A stretch of DNA of 64,000 nt, from positions 124,001-188,000 of the forward strand of contig DASWKF010000090.1 in assembly GCA_036396795.1 (NCBI GenBank), given 5' to 3'. Shown piece after piece: positions 8,715 through 18,970 of the stretch; the stretch's first letter is position 1, and every line of letters begins with the position of its first letter. Source of the DNA: JAHEEM01 sp036396795 (GTDB lineage: Bacteria > Pseudomonadota > Gammaproteobacteria > Steroidobacterales > Rariloculaceae). The translations under genes were made by a program, and so were the position numbers. The notes under the pieces are model-generated. The model searched no databases, had not been told where the DNA came from, and saw only the letters and a program-made list of their open reading frames with translations.

Positions 8715-9572
8715 TCAGAACTGCCCGGCGATGGTGTCGCAGGGCCGTCGATCGAGCGCGGTATCCGGCGTCAGGACTCGCAGTCGCCTGATCGTCAGGG
8801 GTTCCTTCAGCATCACGGGATCCTCCAGCGTGAACTCCACGTTCAGCCCCCGGCCATCCGGGCTGACCGTGTAGCGTTCGATGCTTCGCGCCTGGTCGCT
8901 GTTGTGCATGGCCAGCTGATCGTCCACGAGACCGGCCGCCACGTCCACGGTCTCCACGACTAGAGCGCCGTCCTCGTACCAACCGATCGAATGCCCGACA
9001 GGACTTTTCCGACCATTCTCGGGATGCGGACGACCGTCCATGTACACCGTCCGATCCACGGTCAGGTCTTCGCCTTTGATGATGATGTGATCCGCGTGGA
9101 TCTCGAACAGGATCGGGTCGGAGTGCAATACGGTTCTGAAAGTGCCGAAACGCTCGCACTGAATCGCGGGATCGTCGGCGAGATCGAATGCCGCGCCGAC
9201 GGCGCGGCCGGTCTCCGTGAGCCGCTCAGCGATGACCTCAAACGTATGTGTTTCCAGGGCGTCGATGATCTCCTTGGCGGACATGCGGTCGTTGGATGGA
9301 TCGTACAAGAGCGAGTCCAGGTAGTCGTAAGTCTCTGCGGCGCATCGGCAGGAAAACAGCCCCACGATGTCCCATGCGGGGTTTTCGAGCGCATCCAAGC
9401 TGTTCGTGCTCCAAACGCCGGAAAGGTCTACGGGCTCCGGCGCTTGCGCATGCGAGACAGTGACGTGAAGGATCGACGATGCCGCGAGCACGGCCCCGAG
9501 CGGAACGCATGCTCCGGATCTCGACGGAGCGAAACGTCTTTCGAGCATGGAGACGGTGAATCTCATGAACAT
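8715..9572 (-). CDS. Secreted DLxGVW-family protein, function unknown
   Basis: This 285-residue protein starts at ATG 9572 (GGGGG nine bases before) or at the ATGs 6 or 24 bases further in. A signal peptide ends near SHAQA. The mature protein opens with EPVDLSGVWSTNS and later has RTVYMDGRPHPENGRKSPVGHSIGWYEDGALVVETVDV, then VEFTLEDPVML. The MDGR-HP-GHSIG-DG-LVV-T block is closest to the C-terminal half of the fusion protein at 25669, so these two form a subgroup apart from the pair at 2378 and 3313. It is the first gene of the minus-strand run down to 6184. The cysteine pair FSCRC at about residue 75 is not shared by the paralogues. Confidence 0.78.
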   Translation of the reverse strand: MFMRFTVSMLERRFAPSRSGACVPLGAVLAASSILHVTVSHAQAPEPVDLSGVWSTNSLDALENPAWDIVGLFSCRCAAETYDYLDSLLYDPSNDRMSAKEIIDALETHTFEVIAERLTETGRAVGAAFDLADDPAIQCERFGTFRTVLHSDPILFEIHADHIIIKGEDLTVDRTVYMDGRPHPENGRKSPVGHSIGWYEDGALVVETVDVAAGLVDDQLAMHNSDQARSIERYTVSPDGRGLNVEFTLEDPVMLKEPLTIRRLRVLTPDTALDRRPCDTIAGQF

Positions 9573-9661
9573 CTCAGAGAGCCCCCTTCGTCGTTTTCGG
9601 TGAATATTACCCGAACTGGGTGGTCGTCTGCTCGGACCTCAGGATCCGCCCGCGCGATCGG

Positions 9662-10792
9662 ATGCCTTATACTCTTGAGCAACACATGGCGATGAAGCGC
9701 GCAAAGTGGCCTGGGGGCCGAACCGTCACGCTCGAGCACGCTTCGAAGGCGCTGGCAGACAATGCGCTCGGCGATCCGTCGACGCGACTGATCGACATCT
9801 GGCTGCCGCCGCAATACGACCAAAACCACGGCCGCGGGCGCGGCCGGCGCTTTCCGGTGCTGTTCGACCTCGTCGGCTACGCCGGATCGGGGCGCTCGCA
9901 CACCAACTGGCGGGCCTTCGGCGATAACGTGCCGGAGCAGGCGGCGAGGCTGGTTCATCAGAACAAGCTGCCGCCGTGCATCATCGTGTTTCCCGACTGC
10001 TTTACCGCGTTGGGGGGGAATCAATACATCAACTCCTCGGCCGTCGGCCGTTACGCGGACTATCTGACCCGCGAGCTCGTGCCGTTCGTCGACCGCGAGT
10101 TTCGCACGCAGGCTTCGCGCGAGCACCGGGGCTGCTTCGGCAAGTCGTCGGGCGGCTACGGCGCGATGATCCATGGGATGCGCTATGCGCGCTACTGGGG
10201 TGCGATCGCCGTCCACTCCGGCGATGCCTATTTCGATTTCGTCTACCGCGCCGATTGGCCGAACACGCTGAACGAGCTTGCCAAGCACCGCCGGCGCAAA
10301 CGCAGGGCCGGCGCGATTCACGTTCCCGCGGAAGAGCTCGGCGCCGACGCGGGGCTGGACGACGGGCGCGTGCGCCGGTTCTTGCAGGCAATCTGGAGCA
10401 AACCTTCGCCGAGCACCGCCGAGGTGCATTGCCTGATGAACCTGGCGATGGCGGCAAGCTACGATCCCGATCCCGATGCGCCCAACGGCTTCCGGCTGCC
10501 GTTCAACCTCGAAACCGGCGAGCTCATCGAGGCGCGTTGGCGCAACTGGCTGAAGCACGATCCGATCCGGCTCGTGGATCGCTACCGCGGCAACCTCAAG
10601 AGCCTGCGCGGCATCTTCATCGACTGCGGTTGGCGGGACCAGTACCACATTCACTACGGCAGCCGGGTTCTCTCCAAGCGTCTGGGGCAGGTCGGCGTGG
10701 TGCACCGTTACGAGGAGTTCGACGACACTCACTCGGGTATCGACTACCGCATGGATCGGAGCCTGCCGTTTCTGGCGCGCGCCCTGAGCTAG
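9662..10792 (+). CDS. Alpha/beta hydrolase of the esterase D/enterochelin esterase type
   Basis: From ATG 9662 the product is 376 residues; ATGs at 9686 and 9692 and a GTG at 9620 are alternatives and no ribosome site decides. The fold is recognisable from RLIDIWLPPQYD, RRFPVLFDLVGYAGSG and CIIVFPDCFTALGGNQY. The nucleophile elbow is G-K-S162-S-G in HRGCFGKSSGGYGAM. The acid probably lies in FIDCGWRDQY and the base is His357 in DDTHSGIDYR. There is no signal peptide, so the enzyme is probably cytoplasmic. It converges with the desaturase gene (11-base gap). Specific substrate is not readable. Confidence 0.8.
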   Translation: MPYTLEQHMAMKRAKWPGGRTVTLEHASKALADNALGDPSTRLIDIWLPPQYDQNHGRGRGRRFPVLFDLVGYAGSGRSHTNWRAFGDNVPEQAARLVHQNKLPPCIIVFPDCFTALGGNQYINSSAVGRYADYLTRELVPFVDREFRTQASREHRGCFGKSSGGYGAMIHGMRYARYWGAIAVHSGDAYFDFVYRADWPNTLNELAKHRRRKRRAGAIHVPAEELGADAGLDDGRVRRFLQAIWSKPSPSTAEVHCLMNLAMAASYDPDPDAPNGFRLPFNLETGELIEARWRNWLKHDPIRLVDRYRGNLKSLRGIFIDCGWRDQYHIHYGSRVLSKRLGQVGVVHRYEEFDDTHSGIDYRMDRSLPFLARALS

Positions 10793-10803
10793 CGGACGAT
10801 CGA

Positions 10804-11577
10804 CTAGCGAGCCGGCGGCAGGCCGAAAAACGCACGCCAATTGCCGATCTCGTAGCCCAAGCCGAGCGGCGCATCGGCGGGCACGCTATCGGGTTCCGTG
10901 TAGGTTCCGAACAACCGGTCCCATATCGAAAAGATGAAGCCGTAGTTGCTGTCGCTATATTTTCTGTCGCGGGCGTGATGCACGAAGTGGAATCGCGGCG
11001 TTACGAATACGTACTCGAGATGCTTCGGGAACGGCACCCAGAGATTCGAGTGTATGTAGTGCTGATTGGCGACCTGGAATGCCGCATGCGCAAATGCGAC
11101 AAGAAAAGCCGTCTCGTACGGAAAGAACAAATAAGCCAGTGACGTAGGCGCTATCAGAACGACGATGTGTATCGGCGCCGCCCGAGTGCCCGACAGAAAA
11201 TACAAGTATCTAGGCGAGTGATGCCAGGCATGCGCGTCCCAGAGAAAGCGTGTGTGCAGCAGCCGATGCGCCCAGTAGCTGCCGAGATCGGCTGCGACGA
11301 CGTATAGGAGCAACACGGCCCAGGAGGGAAGCTGCGCATAGGATGCGCGCCAAACGTCCATTCTAGGGATGGCCCAATCGAGAATCGGTTCCTCGAGGCC
11401 GATGACGATCATTAACCCGAATACCGCCGACCCGAAATAACCGACGACGTCCCAGCCGATCTCCTTCTTGCCGCGCAACCCGCGAAACGGCAGCGCGAGC
11501 GCGACCAGCCAAACCGCTACGCCGATGCCGACATCGAACACCGTTTCCTCGAATTGGCTGTAGATGAACTCCAACAT
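10804..11577 (-). CDS. Sterol desaturase/fatty acid hydroxylase family membrane protein
   Basis: This is a 257-residue diiron membrane enzyme. Three histidine clusters are visible: HRLLH (104-108), HAWHH (116-120) and HFVHH (197-201), the HxxxH, HxxHH, HxxHH set of the family. Hydrophobic segments lie around residues 13-32, 45-62, 84-98 and 133-168, and the histidines face the cytoplasm in known members. Such proteins hydroxylate or desaturate lipids with O2 and a reductant, or cleave alkylglycerols. The NxxFxxW-like C-terminus (NYGFIFSIWDRLFGTY) is typical of the bacterial branch. It lies 140 bases after the decarboxylase gene in the same direction. The lipid substrate cannot be told. Confidence 0.88.
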   Translation of the reverse strand: MLEFIYSQFEETVFDVGIGVAVWLVALALPFRGLRGKKEIGWDVVGYFGSAVFGLMIVIGLEEPILDWAIPRMDVWRASYAQLPSWAVLLLYVVAADLGSYWAHRLLHTRFLWDAHAWHHSPRYLYFLSGTRAAPIHIVVLIAPTSLAYLFFPYETAFLVAFAHAAFQVANQHYIHSNLWVPFPKHLEYVFVTPRFHFVHHARDRKYSDSNYGFIFSIWDRLFGTYTEPDSVPADAPLGLGYEIGNWRAFFGLPPAR

Positions 11578-11717
11578 CGCCCAGCGCGTCCGCGACCCAC
11601 TTGCCCTCGAATAGGCTGAAAATCATAGCTCTCTGCGGCCGAAACGGCGAGGTGCCACGGCAGGCATTATGTTCACACGGGGCGGCGTTGATGCGACGCG
11701 AGGCCGCCGACGCGGCA

Positions 11718-13217
11718 TCAACGCAGCGAATCGGGTCGCAGCGCGCCGTCGATCGACCGTCCGAGGCGCGTGACGATCTCGGGCAATGCATCGATATCGC
11801 TCTCGGTCGTGCGAAAGTTGACGATGCAGCTGCGCAGGACCGTGCGGCCCGCGAGCACCGCATTGGAGACGTACGCTTCGCCGCCGCTCTGAATCTCGCC
11901 GAGCAGACGCTCATTGAGCTCGTTGAGATAAGTCTCGACGCTTTCGCCGCCGTACGCGAGATCGGCGGGCCGGTAGCGGAAGGTCGTGATGCTCAGCTCG
12001 CGGGTGAACGCCTCGAGCTCGGGATGCTTCTCGGCCGCGTCGTACAGTCGCCCGGCGAGCGCGATGTCCCGCTCGAGCATGGCAACGTACGCCGTCTTGC
12101 CGACGGCGCGCAGGCTCAGCCAGACCTTGAGCGCGCGGAAGCCGCGCGAGTTTTGAATGCCGTGCTCGTAGAAGTTGACGCGCGGGTCGTCGTCGTCTGC
12201 TTCGAAGCGATAGTAGTCGGGATGGAAGCTGAAGGCGCCCGTCAGGTGTCTCGGATCCCGGACGAGCGCGCATCCGGCCTCCAGCGGGTTGTAGAGCCAT
12301 TTGTGAGGGTCCAGCGCCAGGGAATCGGCGAGCGCGAGACCGCGCAGATCTTCGCCGGCGCCGGGTAAGGCGGCCGCGGGCGCGCCGTAGGCGCCGTCGA
12401 CGTGAAACCACAAGCGGTGGCGCCTGCAGACCGCGGCCATCGCGGGTAGAGGGTCGACCGCGCCCGTGCCGACGGTGCCGGCTGCGCCGACGGCGATGAA
12501 CGGCAGGCGATTCGCGGCGGAATCCGCCTCGATCCGCCGTTCGAGCTCGTCGAGGCGCAACCGCTGACGCGCGTCGGTCCCGATCCAGCGGATGTTTTCC
12601 GTGCCGATGCCCGAAAGATCTGCGGCCTTCTGTATCCAGGTATGGGTAGCTTCCGAGGCATACACGGTCAAGCGGCGGCCGTCGGCATACAGGCCCGACG
12701 TCCTGACGTCCCATGCGGTCTTCGCGCGGCGCGCCGCGAAGAAGCCGATGAGGTTGGCGACATTGCCGCCGCTCACCATCAAACCGCCGCAGTCGCTCGG
12801 ATAGCCGATGAGCTCTGCGAGCCAACGAATCAGCTGCCGTTCGATCTCGCTCGCCACGGGCGACAGCTCCCACGCGCCGACGTTGCTGTTGACCGCCGCG
12901 GCGAGCATCTCCGCGAGCGCACCCAGCGGCGCCGCCGAAGAGGTGATATAGCCCAGAAAGCGCGGATGGCCGTTGTGCAGCGAGTGCTCGAACATGAGAT
13001 CGGCAACATTGCGCAACAGCTCCCCCGGATCTTCCCCTCGCTCCGGCAAACCGGGCGCGCCCAGGCGCGCCCGGATCTCTTTCGGCGTGCTTGCGCGAGT
13101 CACCGGCCTCTCGGGCAAGGACGCGAGGAATTCCGCGATCCGGTCGACGAGGTCATGGCCGAGCGCGCGGAACTCGTCGGCCGAAAGGTTCAGCGGTGTG
13201 TGAGGTGCTGATCGCAT
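11718..13217 (-). CDS. Group II PLP-dependent amino acid decarboxylase
   Basis: ATG 13217 (MRSAPHTPLNLSADEF) is chosen; it gives 499 residues and matches the family N-terminus, while the longer frame begins in low-complexity arginine-rich sequence. The PLP lysine is K306 in LDPHKWLYNP. The stacking histidine is H192 in SEATHTW and the aspartate is D274 in WFHVDGAYG, all in the spacing of aromatic-L-amino-acid/tyrosine/tryptophan decarboxylases. NVGAWELSPVASEIE is the usual substrate-binding loop region. It removes CO2 from an amino acid, probably aromatic, in the cytoplasm, but the residues that separate Dopa, Trp and Tyr specificity cannot be read confidently here. Confidence 0.88.
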   Translation of the reverse strand: MRSAPHTPLNLSADEFRALGHDLVDRIAEFLASLPERPVTRASTPKEIRARLGAPGLPERGEDPGELLRNVADLMFEHSLHNGHPRFLGYITSSAAPLGALAEMLAAAVNSNVGAWELSPVASEIERQLIRWLAELIGYPSDCGGLMVSGGNVANLIGFFAARRAKTAWDVRTSGLYADGRRLTVYASEATHTWIQKAADLSGIGTENIRWIGTDARQRLRLDELERRIEADSAANRLPFIAVGAAGTVGTGAVDPLPAMAAVCRRHRLWFHVDGAYGAPAAALPGAGEDLRGLALADSLALDPHKWLYNPLEAGCALVRDPRHLTGAFSFHPDYYRFEADDDDPRVNFYEHGIQNSRGFRALKVWLSLRAVGKTAYVAMLERDIALAGRLYDAAEKHPELEAFTRELSITTFRYRPADLAYGGESVETYLNELNERLLGEIQSGGEAYVSNAVLAGRTVLRSCIVNFRTTESDIDALPEIVTRLGRSIDGALRPDSLR

Positions 13218-13280
13218 CGACGCCTGTCTTCCGTTGACGCCGGTCGCTCGCGCGCGTCGCGCGGGCGCCGGCGGCACGCG

Positions 13281-14782
13281 CTAGCGCTGGAAGATATCCT
13301 CCACCGCCACGATCGTAATGTTCTCGGCATCGATGTTCAGGGGATGCCGCTCGATCAGCTCATCTTCGTCGAGGATGGGCTGGGTCTTCGGAGATTCGTA
13401 GGTCAACGGGCTCGGGGTGTCACCGATCAACGCCTCGCGGAGGTTCTCGGCCTCACCCGTCACGATCGCGATCTTGAGCTTGTCGGCACGCAGATGGCGC
13501 TTGAGCGCTGCGTTGACCTCTTCGAGCGTGATGCCGGCGAGCATCGCGCGAAACTGTTCGAGATGCCCTGGGGCGTCGATGCCGTAGAAGCGATCGTCGA
13601 GCGCATAGCCGAGCCTTTCTGAGGTCGTCTCGGCGAAATGCAGCGCGTATTTGTCGAGGAAGGCACGCCTCAGCTCGAATTCCTCCCGACTCATGCCGCC
13701 GTCAACGAGCCGCTCGAGCTCGAGCAGCGCGGCTCGCAGCGCGAAAAGCGCCTGCTCGTTCGGCAGCGTTCGTATCCAGATCTCGAACATCTGACTGCGG
13801 CGCGCGACGTTTACGGGCGGCATCGTGCGTTGACCGCCTTCCGGGAAGGCCTCGATATAGGAATAATCGCCGTAGTTGAGACCACGCTGATCCCGGATGA
13901 CTTGAAACAATCGTCCCGCCAGATTGCGGTGCTCGCCGAGCCAGGAGTTTGCGATCCACAATGCGTAGAAATCGCGCTCGCCGCGATGAACGTCGATGGG
14001 GAAACCGAGACTGATCGACGCATCCGCGCCCGGCTTGGCGATCAGCAGCACTTCCGTCGCTTCCACGGTTGCCGGTCGGACGGCGGGATCCGGGACCGTT
14101 TCCCCCTGCGGCAAACCTTCGAGCGATAGCTCGAACGCGCTGCGCAGAGGATCGTCGAAGCCCCCGGCGAGCCCGAGCACGACATTGCCGCCCGTGTAGT
14201 GACGGGCATGGAACTCGGCCACGTCTTCGAGCGTGATCGAGCGCAGGCTTTCGACGGTCCCCGCGATGGGGTGCGCATAGGGTGTGCCGGCGTAGACCAT
14301 CTGCGTCAACGCGGCTTTGGCGAGCTCCTCGTCGGACGCATATCGCAGCGTGTTCTCGATGTAGTTGATCGTGTCGTTCTTGATGCGCGCGAAGTCGTCT
14401 TCGGCGAAGGCCGGTCGCAGAAACGCGTCGGTCAACAGCTCGAGGAATGCGCCGGTGTTGTCGCGATGGGTCCGGCCCGTCAGCGTCGAGGTTTCCTTGT
14501 CGACCCTAATCTGGTAGCTCGACGCGATCGGATAAAGCTTCTCGAGGATCGCCTCATAGCCGTTGTTCTCGGTGGACGCGCTCGCGAGCATCTCGCCGGT
14601 GAGGTAAGCCAGGCCTTGCTTGCCGGGCGGGTCGTCCTGCGATCCCGCGCCGAAGCTCAAGGAGAACGAGATCGTCGGGTCGCCAGGCGCGGGTAGCAGC
14701 GCGCTCGTGCCGGCGGGCGCCTGCGAAGGTTCGCTACAGGCGACCAGCAACGCGGTGCCGAGGGTCAGGGCGGCCGCGGCTC

Positions 14783-14786
<4 letters not shown>
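13281..14786 (-). CDS. M16 family zinc protease-like lipoprotein, non-catalytic partner
   Basis: The product is 501 residues with a lipobox (LGTALLVAC). It has the two-lobe M16 fold: the strand-helix region SFGAGSQDDPPGKQGLAYLTGEML occupies the place where active members have HxxEH, and here the histidines are missing. The second lobe has IRDQRGLNYGDYSYIEAFPEGG, the R/Y motif used by the non-catalytic partner to bind substrate. ATG 14786 overlaps the stop of the active M16 gene by four bases, so the two are translated together, as is usual for M16B heterodimers. It is probably periplasmic, held to a membrane. Confidence 0.88.
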
Positions 14787-16126
<1,340 letters not shown>

Positions 16127-16212
16127 GGCCTCGCCCGCGTGTCGGCGCATCTTCGCAGTCTAGCAAAGCGTCGCCGCGCGCGTTACAGGCCGAACCGCCC
16201 GAGTGCCCGGTT

Positions 16213-16824
16213 CTACGAGCCTTGCCACTCGCTGACGATGGACTCGAGCTCCGGCCGCGGCCTCTCGGCCGGCGGCGCCGCCACAGTGCCGAGGTAGACG
16301 AAACCGACGAGATCGACCGTGGGGTCGTGACCGAGCGCGGCCTTGATCTCGGGATGGTAGGCGGGCCAGCCAGTGACCCACTGGGCGCCGTAGCCCAAGG
16401 CTTGCGCGGCGATCAGCAGGTTTTGGCACAAAGCGCCCGCTGACAGGAGCTGCTCGATCGCCGGAACCTTGGCGAAACGTCGCGGGTCCGGATGCGAGCT
16501 GACGATGATCAGCAGCGGTGCTTGCTGCACACGATCGCTTTCGGCTCGAAGCTGAACGTCACTGGCCTGGGAGTTGTCGCGTCGAAAAATCCGCGCGCAC
16601 AGCTCGCCGAGCTCGCGCTGCGCGGGTTTGCGTAAGACCTGTATTCGCCATGGCTCCACGCGGCCGTGGTCGGGCACGCGCAAGCCGGCGCGCAGAATGA
16701 TGTCGAGGTGCTCCGTGCTCGGTCCAGGCTCGACGAGATCCTTAGCCTGCACGGACCGGCGCGTCAGCAGTAGCTTGATCGTAGAATCGTTCATCGTCAT
16801 GGTGGTGTCTTTCGTTTCCGGCAT
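16213..16824 (-). CDS. Nitroreductase family FMN oxidoreductase (YdjA-like)
   Basis: From ATG 16824 the product is 203 residues; ATG 16800 (MTMNDSTIKLLL) is a second candidate. The FMN-binding start LLTRRSV and GLRVPDHGRVEPWRIQVL resemble the small NAD(P)H nitroreductase YdjA branch, as does LLIAAQALGYGAQWVTGWP and the C-terminal DLVGFVYLGTVAAPPAERPR. It uses FMN and NAD(P)H to reduce nitro or quinone compounds, as a dimer in the cytoplasm. Its ATG shares one base with the stop of the DMT transporter gene (TGATG), so the two are coupled. Confidence 0.87.
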   Translation of the reverse strand: MPETKDTTMTMNDSTIKLLLTRRSVQAKDLVEPGPSTEHLDIILRAGLRVPDHGRVEPWRIQVLRKPAQRELGELCARIFRRDNSQASDVQLRAESDRVQQAPLLIIVSSHPDPRRFAKVPAIEQLLSAGALCQNLLIAAQALGYGAQWVTGWPAYHPEIKAALGHDPTVDLVGFVYLGTVAAPPAERPRPELESIVSEWQGS

Positions 16825-17684
16825 CAGGCGGAGCGGGCTCGCTTGGCCAATACCAGCCAGATGCCGCCCAAGATCGCGGCAGAGGATATCAACAGGCGCG
16901 ACGTGATGTCTTCGCCGAGCAGCGCCACGCCCCCGAAAGCCGCAATGAGCGGGACGGCGAGTTGCACGGTTGCGGCGGCGGTGGCGGCGAGGCGCTTCAC
17001 CGCGGCGAACCAGACGACGTAGCCGAGTCCGGAGGTGATACTGCCGGACGCGATGGCGAGCGCCATGCCTCGAGGTGAAGCGTGCGCCTGCCCCAGCGTC
17101 GCCAGGCTGACGATCGCCACCGCGGGCAGGGCGTAGATGAAACTGCGCGCGGTCGCCAGCAGTGCGTCGCGGGCGATGCGGCCGCGCAGCGAATAGACGC
17201 CCCAAGCGACGCCCGCGATGCCCATGAGCGCCGCGCCACCGGGATCCGGTGCCGCCAGACCGGGCGCGACCAGGCAGACCAGTCCGAGCATGGCAAACGT
17301 CAGGCCGATCCACGCCGGCGGCGGAAAACCGGCGCCCGCGCGCAAGGCCGCGACGAACATCGTGACCTGAACCGCACCGAAAAGAATCAATGCGCCGGTG
17401 CCCGCGGCCAACGACACGTAGGCGTAGGAGAAGCAGGCCACGTAGATGATCAGCATCGCGACCGCGACGTAGTCGTTGCCGCCGCGGCTTTGGGTTCCCA
17501 AGCGCGGCAGGGCGATGAGCGCAAGAGTCAACGCGCCCGAGGCGATCCGCAAGGATGCGAAGCTCGCCGGATCGATGAGACCGGGCTCGAGCGCCAGGCG
17601 ACACAGCAACGAGTTGGCGGCGAAAGCGAGCATCGCCACGGACGTCAGCGCCGCGGTGCCGACCGACATGGATCTCAGTATCAT
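16824..17684 (-). CDS. EamA/DMT family transporter
   Basis: This is a 286-residue membrane protein with about ten hydrophobic segments arranged as two EamA repeats (for example residues 15-35 and 150-290). Short basic loops such as KRLAATAAATVQLAVPLIAAFGG and the final GGIWLVLAKRARSA match the drug/metabolite transporter superfamily. It probably exports a small metabolite or amino acid derivative; the substrate cannot be read. It is coupled to the nitroreductase gene by an overlapping stop and start, and it is divergent from srkA with 72 bases between the starts. Confidence 0.87.
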   Translation of the reverse strand: MILRSMSVGTAALTSVAMLAFAANSLLCRLALEPGLIDPASFASLRIASGALTLALIALPRLGTQSRGGNDYVAVAMLIIYVACFSYAYVSLAAGTGALILFGAVQVTMFVAALRAGAGFPPPAWIGLTFAMLGLVCLVAPGLAAPDPGGAALMGIAGVAWGVYSLRGRIARDALLATARSFIYALPAVAIVSLATLGQAHASPRGMALAIASGSITSGLGYVVWFAAVKRLAATAAATVQLAVPLIAAFGGVALLGEDITSRLLISSAAILGGIWLVLAKRARSA

Positions 17685-17756
17685 CGTGCCGGGAGCCTAC
17701 GGGCAGTCGTTGCGGGCGTAAAGCGCTTGAGCTTGGCGCCGAAAGAGTTTCTCAGC

Positions 17757-18743
17757 ATGCCGAGCAATCAACCCTACGCCGAGCTCACGCCTTCCGTCGT
17801 CCTCGAAGCCGTCGACGGCTTCGGCCTGCGCACCGATGGCAGAATCCTGGCCTTGAACAGCTACGAGAATCGTGTCTATCAGCTGGGGCTCGAGGACGAC
17901 GGTTTCGTGGTCGCGAAATTCTACCGGCCGGGGCGCTGGACCGACGCGGCGATACTCGAGGAGCACGCGTTCGCCGAGGAGCTCAACGCCCGCGAGGTCG
18001 CGGTTGTCGCGCCCATCGCGGCGGCGAACGGAAATACGCTGCACGCGCACGGCGGCTATCGCTTCGCGGTGTTTCCGCGCCAGGGCGGGCGCTGGCCCGA
18101 GCTCGGATGTGCCGACGACCGCCTGCGGATGGGACGCATGCTCGGCCGCCTGCATGCCGCCGGCGCCGTGCGGCCCTTCGAGCACCGCGAGGATCTTTCG
18201 CCGTCGCGGCTCGGCGACGATTCCGTGGAATTCATTCGCGGCAGCCGCTGGCTGCCCGCGCACCTGCTCGAAAGCTACGGCGCGGTAACGCAACAGCTGC
18301 TCGAAGCCGTCGAGCAGAGCTTCGCGGAGACGGGATCGCTGCGGATGCTGCGCATACACGGCGACTGCCATCCGGGCAACGTGCTCTGGACCGACTCGGG
18401 GCCCCACTTCGTGGATCTCGACGATTGCGTCAACGGCCCCGCGGTGCAGGACTTGTGGCTGTTCCTCTCGGGTGAACGCGCGGCGCGCTCGGCTCAGCTC
18501 AAGGACCTGCTCGAGGGCTACGGTCAGTTCTTCGACTTCGATCCGCGAGAGCTGCGTTTGATCGAGGCCTTACGTAGTCTTCGCATGCTGCATCACTCGG
18601 CATGGATCGCGCGGCGCTGGTCGGATCCTGCCTTCCCCAGGGCGTTTCCCTGGTTCGAGACCAACAAGTATTGGGAGGAGCAGGTTTTGGGGCTCAAGGA
18701 GCAGCTCGGTGCCTTGGCCGAGCCGCCGCTGGAGCTCGCCTGA
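17757..18743 (+). CDS. srkA: SrkA/YihE stress-response serine/threonine kinase
   Basis: ATG 17757 gives 328 residues, exactly the length of E. coli SrkA; the much longer open frame upstream is the shadow of the transporter. The choline-kinase-like fold shows NSYENRVYQLGLEDDGFVVAKFYRPGRW near the N-terminus, the catalytic HGDCHPGNVLW and the metal site HFVDLDDCVNGPAVQDLW. The kinase protects against envelope and redox stress in E. coli. In E. coli it sits next to dsbA, but no dsbA is present here. A long hairpin repeat (18773-18849) begins 30 bases after the stop. Confidence 0.93.
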   Translation: MPSNQPYAELTPSVVLEAVDGFGLRTDGRILALNSYENRVYQLGLEDDGFVVAKFYRPGRWTDAAILEEHAFAEELNAREVAVVAPIAAANGNTLHAHGGYRFAVFPRQGGRWPELGCADDRLRMGRMLGRLHAAGAVRPFEHREDLSPSRLGDDSVEFIRGSRWLPAHLLESYGAVTQQLLEAVEQSFAETGSLRMLRIHGDCHPGNVLWTDSGPHFVDLDDCVNGPAVQDLWLFLSGERAARSAQLKDLLEGYGQFFDFDPRELRLIEALRSLRMLHHSAWIARRWSDPAFPRAFPWFETNKYWEEQVLGLKEQLGALAEPPLELA

Positions 18744-18772
18744 GCTTACGTCGTGCGACCGCGCCGCCGAAG

Positions 18773-18849
18773 GACGCCGGAGCGAGGGTATAGGTTCTCG
18801 AAGGAGTTTGCCCCTCGACTGAGAGAGCCTATACCCTCGATCCGGCGTC
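18773..18849. repeat. Core-conserved hairpin element, copy A
   Basis: Arms 18773-18794 and 18828-18849 pair over 21 of 22 positions, with the single mismatch at 18782/18840. The loop is 33 bases (18795-18827). Read on the minus strand, the loop begins CTCTCTCAGTCGAGGGGC and ends ACTCCTTCGAGAA, nearly identical to copies B and C more than 33 kb away. The arm sequence (inner part GAGGGTATAGG) is different from theirs. There is no run of T after the stem, so it is not a standard terminator. Confidence 0.85.
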
Positions 18850-18864
18850 AAGCCGTGATGACAC

Positions 18865-18893
18865 TTGTGGCTTTCGGCCCTTTCTCATAGGAT
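18865..18893 (+). promoter_or_regulatory. Candidate promoter of the first molybdenum hydroxylase gene
   Basis: TTGTGG (18865-18870) and TAGGAT (18888-18893) are separated by 17 bases, as in a sigma-70 promoter. The 16 bases TTTCTCATAGGATCGA recur exactly at the same relative place before the 2Fe-2S subunit gene (21441-21456). Conservation between two otherwise unlike intergenic regions supports function. The gene starts 77 bases after the -10 box. Confidence 0.55.
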
Positions 18894-18970
18894 CGACGGA
18901 TCAACGCGAGCGTTCCGACTCGCCGGGGTAGCGCACGCAGCCGCCGCGTGCGCGCGCAGGGGGGAAATCA

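Noticed and set aside
17082..17756. Long 5' extension of the srkA frame
   Set aside because: The extension reads as Arg/Gln/Asp-rich shadow of the transporter gene; SrkA begins at 17757 and then has the exact E. coli length.
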